A program made the translations under genes and the position numbers. From Clostridiales bacterium (GTDB taxonomy: Bacteria > Bacillota > Clostridia > Lachnospirales > Lachnospiraceae), in the NCBI GenBank assembly GCA_020859965.1, contig JAJBVF010000064.1:1-5687 (forward strand): a stretch of DNA of 5,687 bases. The letters are read 5' to 3'. Of this stretch, positions 1-5,338 are shown in pieces; the first letter of the stretch is position 1, and the number at the start of each line of letters is the position of its first letter. The notes beneath the pieces were generated by a model, which saw only the letters and a program-made list of their open reading frames with translations, did not search any database and was not told the origin of the DNA.

Positions 1-762
1 GCCCTTGATCGTTTTGATCTCGCAGTTCTCAACAAAAAAACAAATCGGGTGGGCCCGCTCCCAGCTGGGATTCGTGTTCGTGGAAAAACGGGAGTGCACC
101 GTCGCAATGGCACTCTCGTAGTCCTTATCCTGCAGATCGTCAAAGAATCGCCGCAGCTCGTCCACGAGGAACATACCCTTGTAGACGATCGTCCGGCTGG
201 AGAGAGACACCACGTAAGTGTTGTCGTTGGACTGTTCAAAGATCCGGCGGGCCACATAGAGCCTGCGGTCAAAGTCGAGTCCCCGCTCCACGCCGTCCGG
301 GCGTTTGATAAACACCTGCTCAATGCAGGGCATGCAGTCCAAGGCCTTCTTGCCGATAACGGAGGGGTTTATAGGGACCTCTCTCCAGGCGAGGATCTCT
401 AAGCCCTCTCTCTCGCTTATGACCTCAAACATCTTCTTCGCCTGTGCGCGAAGGAGCTCTCCCTGCGGAAAGAAGAACATGCCGATGCCGTAGTCCCGCT
501 CTTCCCCGAGCTCTATGCCCTCGGCGGCCATGACCTTGTGAAAGAACTTGTGCGAGATCTGGAGCAGCATGCCGACGCCGTCTCCGGTCTTGCCCTCGGC
601 ATCCTTCCCGGCCCGGTGCTTTAAGTTCTCTACGATCTTTAAGGCGTTTTCAACTGTATCGTGCGTCTTTTCCCCTTTGATGTTCACGACAGCGCCGATG
701 CCGCAGCTGTCGTGCTCAAAGCGCGGGTCATATAATCCCTGGTTTACTCGAAGATCTTCCAT
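1..762 (-). CDS. gltB: Glutamate synthase large subunit (GltB), N-terminal 254 residues; 3' end outside the window
   Basis: The reading frame is open from the ATG at 762 to the window edge. Seen: after a short leader comes GLYDPRFEHDSCGIG, with Cys20 as the expected N-terminal nucleophile once a 19-residue propeptide is removed. Also seen are HRAGKDAEGKTGDGVG (residues 49-64) and HSRFSTNTNPSWERAHP (223-239), all signatures of the glutamine amidotransferase class II domain of glutamate synthase. Family knowledge: the whole protein is about 1500 residues, cytoplasmic, and transfers glutamine amide nitrogen to 2-oxoglutarate through FMN and iron-sulfur centres, so only the ammonia-releasing domain is visible here. 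The start is supported by AGAGAGG (770-776), 7 nt upstream. The gene has its own promoter and an apparent attenuator in its leader. Odd: the conserved motif after residue 239, normally close to HNGEINT, reads ENCEIKT, with several other replacements nearby, probably an end-of-sequence error. Confidence 0.95.
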   Translation of the reverse strand, partial: MEDLRVNQGLYDPRFEHDSCGIGAVVNIKGEKTHDTVENALKIVENLKHRAGKDAEGKTGDGVGMLLQISHKFFHKVMAAEGIELGEERDYGIGMFFFPQGELLRAQAKKMFEVISEREGLEILAWREVPINPSVIGKKALDCMPCIEQVFIKRPDGVERGLDFDRRLYVARRIFEQSNDNTYVVSLSSRTIVYKGMFLVDELRRFFDDLQDKDYESAIATVHSRFSTNTNPSWERAHPICFFVENCEIKTIKG

Positions 763-816
763 AACGCATCCTCTCTTTGAAAAATATTTTTATGATAATC
801 AATGTATGTATTAGGC

Positions 817-854
817 AAAAAAATAGAGACACCTTCCTCTCGGAAAGAGTCCCC
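817..854 (-). terminator. Intrinsic terminator inside the gltB leader (attenuator)
   Basis: On the minus strand GGGGAC-T-CTTTCC (854-842) pairs with GGAAGG-T-GTCTCT (837-825) around a GAGA tetraloop (841-838). The stem is 12 pairs with three G-U wobbles and one U-U mismatch. An A and seven U residues follow at once (823-817). This is a classic intrinsic terminator pointing toward gltB. It lies between the gltB promoter and its start codon, so it should stop most transcripts unless prevented. The 5' arm overlaps the upstream hexaloop hairpin, so the two cannot form together. Confidence 0.8.
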
Positions 855-862
855 TTTGACTC
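847..862 (-). promoter_or_regulatory. Hexaloop hairpin competing with the gltB leader terminator (candidate antiterminator)
   Basis: GAGTC (862-858) pairs with GACTC (851-847) around the six-base loop AAAGGG. The 3' arm is also part of the terminator 5' arm, so forming this hairpin would block the terminator. On its own the 5-bp stem is much weaker than the 12-pair terminator, so read-through would need a stabilising factor. The loop has A at position 1 and G at position 4, the pattern recognised by ANTAR-domain antiterminators, which are known to control nitrogen-assimilation genes in clostridia. A canonical ANTAR target has two such hairpins and I see only one, so the regulator remains a guess. 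Confidence 0.55.
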
Positions 863-872
863 ATCGAACCTT

Positions 873-901
873 ACTATACACCGGATCCGGCGGTTTGTAA
901 A
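873..901 (-). promoter_or_regulatory. Sigma-A promoter of gltB
   Basis: On the minus strand the -35 is TTTACA (901-896), the spacer is 17 bp and the -10 is TATAGT (878-873), each one base from consensus. Transcription should start near 866, just before the hexaloop hairpin, giving a leader of about 104 nt to the ATG at 762. The spacer contains the perfect palindrome CCGGATCCGG (881-890), a GC island in AT-rich DNA that could be a repressor site. Confidence 0.7.
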
Positions 902-918
902 GCAAAATATTTTCGTGA

Positions 919-965
919 ATTGTCAGAATATTTGACTATATTTATTATTTTCTTATATTGTCAGA
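919..965. repeat. Pair of direct repeats ATTGTCAGA upstream of the gltB promoter
   Basis: ATTGTCAGA occurs at 919-927 and 957-965, 38 bp apart, in AT-rich DNA. They would lie about 53-61 and 91-99 bp upstream of the predicted gltB start site, where activators often bind. Only nine bases are shared, so chance is possible. The rest of 902-1009 shows no gene and no convincing terminator for the gene that ends at 1010. Confidence 0.3.
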
Positions 966-1009
966 CTTTTTGGCTAGTTTTCTTCTCCAAATCAGCTCAT
1001 ACGCACAAT

Positions 1010-2989
1010 TTAACTGCAGTGCAAATTTAAAAATTCTTCCGTCAGGGCATCCAGGTCGTCAAAAATGACCGCTGCGCCGTGCTCTTTAAGCTCTTCTTTT
1101 CCGCCAAATCCGTAGGCTACCCCGATGCAGTCGATGCCCGCTTCGACTGCTCCGTCCGCATCGTATTTGGTATCACCGATCAGCACGACCTCATCTTTCC
1201 TAAACTGCGGGTCTGCCTCACCGATACGACGAAACGCCTCCTCAAGCACTTCCATCTTCGTATCGATCCTGCCGTCAAGGCTGGCTCCGACCACGTCGTC
1301 TAAGAGATCTGCAAGTTCAAACTTCTTAAGGATCCCCTTACACTGCTCCTCCGGCTTGGAGGATGCGATCATCTGGATATATCCGGCGTCGTGAAGGGCA
1401 ATAAACGCCTCTCTTACGCCCGGGAACAGGGAGCACTCGTATACACCGATTGTCTGGTACCGCTCATGGAAGACGTCGATCACCTCTTCTAAATGCTCTT
1501 TGGGTACGCCGGCATACTTCGGAAGGGATACCCGAAGCGGCGGCCCGATAAAGTTGTAATAGTCCATCTTCTCTGTATTTATCCCATACCGCTCGAGAGC
1601 GGGCTTTAAGGATCTTGATACGCCTTCGTAGGTATCGACTATGGTCCCGTCCATATCCCACAGGATATACCGGTATTTTTTGCGGAACGCCTCCCGGACC
1701 TCTCTTAGATAAGAGAGCGATCCAAAGGCCAGGATCACGTCGTCTGCCCCCGCTTCAGCCCGGGCGCATGCTGCTGCGTCCCGCATACTTTCACACGGCA
1801 CGGCGTCTATATTTTTCTCCCGCAGTTTTCCGGCTAAGTCCTTTGCCGGCAAAGCCCGCGGGTCAGACGGCGTCACTGTGTATACGAGATCTCCCGGCCG
1901 GAACATGGCCTTGGCCATCGCGCTGTGGTCCTTATCCGCCAGAACACCCATGATATAGAGGATCCGCCGGTTTGGGAAATCTCTATCCAGCGACTCCCGA
2001 AGGCGGATGGCCGCACTTTCATTGTGCGCCCCGTCCAAGAGGATCACAGGGCCTGATCCGTCCCGGTCCCCTGTCTTATCGATCCGCTCGTAGCGCCCCG
2101 GCCAGCGCACCGTAGCCATACCGCGGGAGATGGCATCGTCGGAGATCTCAAATCTCTGCCTGTCTGAGGCGTCCTGACCGCTTAACACCTCCAAAACTTT
2201 AAGAGCGCATTCCGCGTTCTCGATCTGGAACAGCCCGCGCAGTCCGAGCGTGATCTCTTCCCCGTTCCGGATAAACGTAAGCTCTCCATTACTGTAATGG
2301 AGTCTCGGCGACGATTCTCCTTCGGATATAAAAAGCGGAGCCCCTGCGCTCTCGCACCGCTCTCGGATCACGTCCATCACTTCCGGGGCCTGTCTGACAC
2401 TCACCACCGGAGTGCCGGGCTTTATGATGCCCGCCTTTACCCGGGCGATCTCGGGGAGCGTGTCCCCAAGAAACTGCGTGTGATCCATGCCAATGGAGGT
2501 CAGCACCGTGACAAGCGGCCTGCGGACCACGTTTGTGGCATCCCCCTCGCCGCCCATACCGACTTCAAGCAGAATGATATCGCAGTCCTCCTCCGAAAAC
2601 CAGACAAAGGCCGCAGCCGTCTCCACTTCAAATCTTGTCGGGTGGGGCAATCCCTGCTTCGTAAGCCGGTCACAGGCATCCTTGACCCGGCTGAGGACCT
2701 GGGCCAGCCGCCCGCAGGCGATCGGCTCTCCGTCGATCCTCCACTCCTCCTCGTAGGAGAAGACATCGGGCGTATTAAACCATCCCACCCGGTATCCGGC
2801 CTCGGCAAGAACGGAGGAGAGCATGGCTCCGACCGACCCCTTGCCGTTCGTTCCTCCGATGTGGATCACCGGGATTTTATCCTGCAGATCATTAAGCTCA
2901 TGCATCAGCTTCTCGATGCGCTCCATTCCCAGCTGACTGCCGAGCTGTTTTGTTTTTTCCAAAAAGGCCATCGCCTGTTCGTAATTCAT
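1010..2989 (-). CDS. folC: Fusion of folylpolyglutamate/dihydrofolate synthase (FolC) with a HAD-family phosphatase
   Basis: 659 residues. Residues 1 to about 438 are a Mur-ligase-like FolC, which adds glutamate to dihydropteroate or folates using ATP. Seen: P-loop GTNGKGS (46-52), EVGMGG with E142, DATN (150-153), MDHTQFLG with H170, ARVKAGIIK with K185 (the usual carbamylated lysine), PGR (297-299) and DGAHN (319-323). Residues 439-659 are a phosphoglycolate-phosphatase-type HAD domain: DMDGT (D445, D447), SSK near 543-545, K578, and GDTKYD (D606, D610), so all four catalytic motifs are present. The HAD substrate cannot be read from the sequence. The junction (AFRKKYRYILWD) has no ATG, GTG or TTG in frame, so it is one polypeptide. 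The frame extends upstream to a GTG at 3058, but the ATG at 2989 (MNYEQAMAFLE) gives the usual FolC start with a GGA about 5 nt upstream. The next gene downstream, gltB, has its own promoter. Confidence 0.92.
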   Translation of the reverse strand: MNYEQAMAFLEKTKQLGSQLGMERIEKLMHELNDLQDKIPVIHIGGTNGKGSVGAMLSSVLAEAGYRVGWFNTPDVFSYEEEWRIDGEPIACGRLAQVLSRVKDACDRLTKQGLPHPTRFEVETAAAFVWFSEEDCDIILLEVGMGGEGDATNVVRRPLVTVLTSIGMDHTQFLGDTLPEIARVKAGIIKPGTPVVSVRQAPEVMDVIRERCESAGAPLFISEGESSPRLHYSNGELTFIRNGEEITLGLRGLFQIENAECALKVLEVLSGQDASDRQRFEISDDAISRGMATVRWPGRYERIDKTGDRDGSGPVILLDGAHNESAAIRLRESLDRDFPNRRILYIMGVLADKDHSAMAKAMFRPGDLVYTVTPSDPRALPAKDLAGKLREKNIDAVPCESMRDAAACARAEAGADDVILAFGSLSYLREVREAFRKKYRYILWDMDGTIVDTYEGVSRSLKPALERYGINTEKMDYYNFIGPPLRVSLPKYAGVPKEHLEEVIDVFHERYQTIGVYECSLFPGVREAFIALHDAGYIQMIASSKPEEQCKGILKKFELADLLDDVVGASLDGRIDTKMEVLEEAFRRIGEADPQFRKDEVVLIGDTKYDADGAVEAGIDCIGVAYGFGGKEELKEHGAAVIFDDLDALTEEFLNLHCS

Positions 2990-3074
2990 CATGTTCCGAA
3001 TATACCATATGAATGGCATTTTGTGCAACGGACTTTTTGCTGCAGCGAACTTTCGCACAATACATTTGTAACGC

Positions 3075-3103
3075 GTTATCTTTTTTGCCCATTATTTCGT
3101 TAA
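3075..3103 (-). promoter_or_regulatory. Candidate promoter of the folC-HAD gene
   Basis: On the minus strand TTAACG (3103-3098), a 17-bp spacer and GATAAC (3080-3075) are each a four-of-six match to sigma-A boxes. The -35 lies inside the Rex box and the -10 overlaps the palindrome TAACGCGTTA (3069-3078). It would give a leader of roughly 80 nt to the ATG at 2989. The match is only moderate. Confidence 0.35.
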
Positions 3104-3114
3104 ATGGTTAACAA
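3097..3114. promoter_or_regulatory. Rex (NADH/NAD+ sensing repressor) operator
   Basis: TCGTTAA-ATGG-TTAACAA matches the known Rex consensus TTGTTAA-N4-TTAACAA at 13 of the 14 fixed positions. It ends 3 bp before the -35 of the aldehyde dehydrogenase promoter and covers the candidate -35 of the divergent folC-HAD gene. Rex represses fermentative and NADH-linked genes in Gram-positive bacteria and releases DNA when NADH is high, which suits an NAD-dependent aldehyde dehydrogenase. The Rex gene is not in the window. Confidence 0.72.
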
Positions 3115-3117
3115 TTC

Positions 3118-3147
3118 TTGACAGGTTGTCCATTGGTAAGTGATAAT
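3118..3147 (+). promoter_or_regulatory. Sigma-A promoter of the aldehyde dehydrogenase gene
   Basis: A perfect -35 TTGACA (3118-3123) is followed by GATAAT (3142-3147) at 18-bp spacing; TGATAA at 17 bp is the alternative register. The start site would be near 3154, giving a leader of about 38 nt. A second TATAAT (3163-3168) has no good -35. The Rex box lies directly upstream. Confidence 0.75.
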
Positions 3148-3176
3148 ATAATTAGTGTTTTGTATAATATTTTTTG

Positions 3177-3183
3177 AAGGAGG
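3177..3183 (+). promoter_or_regulatory. Shine-Dalgarno site fixing the aldehyde dehydrogenase start
   Basis: A full AAGGAGG lies 8 nt before the ATG at 3192. The frame is open back to a TTG at 3174, but that codon lies upstream of this site and cannot be served by it, so 3192 is the start. Confidence 0.9.
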
Positions 3184-3191
3184 ATTTTTTA

Positions 3192-4670
3192 ATGGCAAAT
3201 CTGAAAGAAAGTTATGGCATTTATGTGGACGGTCAGTGGCGTCCGGCATCGGACGGAGCGACGTTCACCGCTACTAACCCCGCAACCGGCGAGAGCCTCG
3301 CAAAGTGCGCGAACGCGACGAAAGAGGATGTGGATGCCGCCGTGCAGGCCGGATGGAAGGCATTTCCGGCATGGAAGGCTACCTCAAAAGAGGAGCGCGT
3401 TGACATCTTAAACAAGATCGCAGACCGGATGGAGGAGAATCTGGAGTGGCTGGCAAAAGTCGAGAGCATGGACAACGGCAAACCGATCCGTGAGACAATG
3501 GCGATCGACCTTCCGTACTCGATCCGTCACTTCCGCTACTATGCAAGTCTGCTCAAGACCGACAACGGTGTTGCAACGATTCTGGAAGGCAGATTCATGA
3601 GCCTGGTCCTGCGTGAGCCCATCGGCGTAGTAGGACAGATCGTGCCCTGGAATTTCCCGATCTTGATGGCAGCATGGAAGATGGCGCCGGCGATCGCAGC
3701 AGGCGACTGCATTGTGTTTAAGCCCTCTTCGGAGACGTCCTTAAGCGTACTTGAGTTCACAGATCTCATTGGAGACCTGCTCCCGGCAGGCGTCTTAAAC
3801 CTCGTCACCGGTTCCGGAAGCGGCACAGGACAGTATCTCTTAGATCATCCGGATCTTTCCAAGCTTGCATTCACCGGCTCCACAGAGGTCGGCAAAAACA
3901 TCGCATTAGCCGCGGCAGACAAGCTGATCCCGGCAACCTTAGAGCTCGGCGGCAAGAGCGCCAATATTATCTTTGATGACTGTGATATCGACAGCGCGGT
4001 AGACGGCATTCAGCTCGGCATCCTGTTCAATCAGGGTCAGGTGTGCTGTGCCGGTTCCCGTATATTTGTACAGGAAGGCATCTATGATGAATTCCTCGAG
4101 AAGGCAGTGGCGGCATTCAATAAGATCAACATCGGCGATCCCATGGATATGAACACTCAGATGAGTTGTCAGATCAATGAGACACAGGGCAACAAGATCC
4201 TGTCCTATATCGACATCGCCAAGAAGGACGGCGCGACGATCGCCTGCGGCGGCGAGCGCTACACCGAGAACGGATGCGACAAGGGCTTCTTCATTCGCCC
4301 GACGCTGATCACAGGACTTCAAAACACAGATTGCTGCGCACAGGAAGAGATCTTCGGACCTGTGGCAGTCGTCATGAAGTTTAAGACGGAAGACGAAGTC
4401 GTCGCCATGGCTAACGATTCCGTATATGGACTTGGCGGAGCTGTCTGGACTACGAATATCAACCGCGGGCTGCGTGTTGCGAGCGCGATCGAGACCGGCC
4501 GTGTGTGGGTCAACACTTACAACCAGATCCCCGAGGGTGCACCGTTTGGCGGATACAAACAGTCCGGCATCGGCCGTGAGTGTGATGAGGAGATCCTGGA
4601 TGCATACAGCCAGAAGAAGAACATCATGATCAACCTTGAAGAAGGCACCTCCGGATTCTATCCGCAGTAA
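3192..4670 (+). CDS. NAD(P)-dependent aldehyde dehydrogenase
   Basis: 492 residues, the normal length for a soluble ALDH-superfamily enzyme oxidising an aldehyde to the acid with NAD(P)+. Seen: PWNFP (152-156, with the active-site Asn154), FKPSSET (cofactor-binding Lys177), FTGSTEVG (227-234), LELGGK (general base Glu251), FNQGQVCCAGSR (nucleophile Cys285), EEIFGP (385-390) and PFGGYKQSGIGRE (451-463). All catalytic residues are present. The overall pattern resembles the DhaS/betaine-aldehyde-type branch of ALDH rather than CoA-acylating acetaldehyde dehydrogenase. The substrate cannot be fixed from sequence; acetaldehyde or another fermentation aldehyde is plausible given the Rex box upstream. 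It is monocistronic: its own promoter, a strong Shine-Dalgarno site and a terminator 35 nt after the stop. The neighbours on both sides lie on the other strand, so nothing is co-transcribed to narrow its role. Confidence 0.95.
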   Translation: MANLKESYGIYVDGQWRPASDGATFTATNPATGESLAKCANATKEDVDAAVQAGWKAFPAWKATSKEERVDILNKIADRMEENLEWLAKVESMDNGKPIRETMAIDLPYSIRHFRYYASLLKTDNGVATILEGRFMSLVLREPIGVVGQIVPWNFPILMAAWKMAPAIAAGDCIVFKPSSETSLSVLEFTDLIGDLLPAGVLNLVTGSGSGTGQYLLDHPDLSKLAFTGSTEVGKNIALAAADKLIPATLELGGKSANIIFDDCDIDSAVDGIQLGILFNQGQVCCAGSRIFVQEGIYDEFLEKAVAAFNKINIGDPMDMNTQMSCQINETQGNKILSYIDIAKKDGATIACGGERYTENGCDKGFFIRPTLITGLQNTDCCAQEEIFGPVAVVMKFKTEDEVVAMANDSVYGLGGAVWTTNINRGLRVASAIETGRVWVNTYNQIPEGAPFGGYKQSGIGRECDEEILDAYSQKKNIMINLEEGTSGFYPQ

Positions 4671-4704
4671 AGAAGGTGCAAATACGTAAGCACTAACGCG
4701 AAGG

Positions 4705-4736
4705 CGGGGCCAGACTTTTGTCTGACCCCGTTTTTT
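4705..4736 (+). terminator. Intrinsic terminator of the aldehyde dehydrogenase gene
   Basis: CGGGGCCAGAC (4705-4715) and GTCTGACCCCG (4720-4730) form an 11-position stem with one C-A mismatch and a TTTT loop, followed by six T residues (4731-4736). An outer ACGTAA/TTACGT pair (4684-4689, 4735-4740) could extend the dyad. On the minus strand the hairpin is not followed by a T run, so it is a weak stop at best for the converging gene ending at 4757. Confidence 0.88.
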
Positions 4737-4756
4737 ACGTCTCAACTGTTATGACA

Positions 4757-5338
4757 CTAAAGATCTTTTTTCATTCCTAATTCTGTCACGAGACTCGTTA
4801 CTGAAAGATCAAAATCTTCTGTCGGAAGCCGCTCTGCAATCTGCAGCTCGTAAGCGACACCTGTAAAAGACTCCCCCTGTGAAGTGTCTAAGTCTGCGAA
4901 ATGCCTGTCATAATATCCTTTTCCATAGCCCATCCGGTTTCCCTTCCGGTCAAACGCCACGCCCGGCACGAGCACGAGCAGTCCTCTCTCACCGCGCCAG
5001 TCGACCGGGGCAGCCCCTGCGCTCTCCTCGGGTTCCATCACATGGAACGTCCCTTCCTTAAGCTGGGAGAAAGATGTCACTTCAAAATAGCGCATTTCCT
5101 CCCCGAATACCTTCGGAAAGGCGACCTGTTTCCCCTGCTGCCAGGCAGCTTCCACAACTGGCCGAATATCTACCTCATTGCCGAGTGGAGCATAGGCGTA
5201 GAGATATTCCGCCTGTAAAAACAGATCGCTGGAAATGAGATGTTCGCAAATTTTTAAGGACAGGGTCTCCACCTGTCCCTGGCTCATCTCATTTCTCAAC
5301 TGTTTATAATGATCTCTGACGTTTTGTTTTTCCGTCAT
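4757..5338 (-). CDS. ygfA: 5-formyltetrahydrofolate cyclo-ligase (methenyltetrahydrofolate synthetase)
   Basis: 193 residues, the usual family size. The cytoplasmic enzyme uses ATP to convert 5-formyltetrahydrofolate to 5,10-methenyltetrahydrofolate, returning a storage or inhibitory folate to the one-carbon pool. Seen: an N-terminal KQNVRDHYKQLR helix, GNEVDIRP (53-60, with the conserved Glu55), FPKV (74-77), and the family signature from PGVAFD (125-130) through RMGYGKGYYDR (135-145), which forms the ATP/phosphate site. The start at 5338 overlaps the stop of the upstream topoisomerase gene by ATGA, and AAGGGAG (5346-5352) lies 7 nt upstream inside that gene, so the two are probably co-transcribed and translationally coupled. 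It converges on the aldehyde dehydrogenase, with 86 bp between the two stops. Confidence 0.93.
   Translation of the reverse strand: MTEKQNVRDHYKQLRNEMSQGQVETLSLKICEHLISSDLFLQAEYLYAYAPLGNEVDIRPVVEAAWQQGKQVAFPKVFGEEMRYFEVTSFSQLKEGTFHVMEPEESAGAAPVDWRGERGLLVLVPGVAFDRKGNRMGYGKGYYDRHFADLDTSQGESFTGVAYELQIAERLPTEDFDLSVTSLVTELGMKKDL

Noticed and set aside
49..814. Plus-strand open frames at 49-402, 305-493 and 548-814
   Set aside because: They overlap the gltB coding region on the other strand, which has unmistakable glutamate synthase motifs; the last one also crosses the gltB start and leader terminator.
811..864. 17-codon frame (MSQRGLFPRGRCLYFFA) in the gltB leader, a possible leader peptide
   Set aside because: It would start almost at the predicted 5' end of the transcript with no room for a ribosome site, and has no run of glutamate or glutamine codons. 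The hairpins explain the leader better.
2990..3058. Longer N-terminus of FolC-HAD from a GTG at 3058 (23 extra residues)
   Set aside because: There is no Shine-Dalgarno site before it, the extra residues match no FolC feature, and the ATG at 2989 gives the usual family start.
2297..3103. 268-codon open frame on the plus strand, opposite the FolC part of the fusion
   Set aside because: It is fully antisense to a gene with clear FolC motifs, has no recognisable domain and no good ribosome site. It reflects codon bias of the real gene.
3174..3191. Six-residue N-terminal extension of the aldehyde dehydrogenase from a TTG at 3174
   Set aside because: The AAGGAGG site lies downstream of this TTG and is correctly spaced for the ATG at 3192.
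3939..4745. 268-codon open frame on the minus strand, opposite the aldehyde dehydrogenase
   Set aside because: It is antisense to a clear aldehyde dehydrogenase, runs through the terminator hairpin and shows no known motif.
1010..5338. A folate operon joining FolC-HAD and the cyclo-ligase
   Set aside because: The aldehyde dehydrogenase lies between them on the opposite strand with its own promoter and terminator, so they cannot share a simple transcript.
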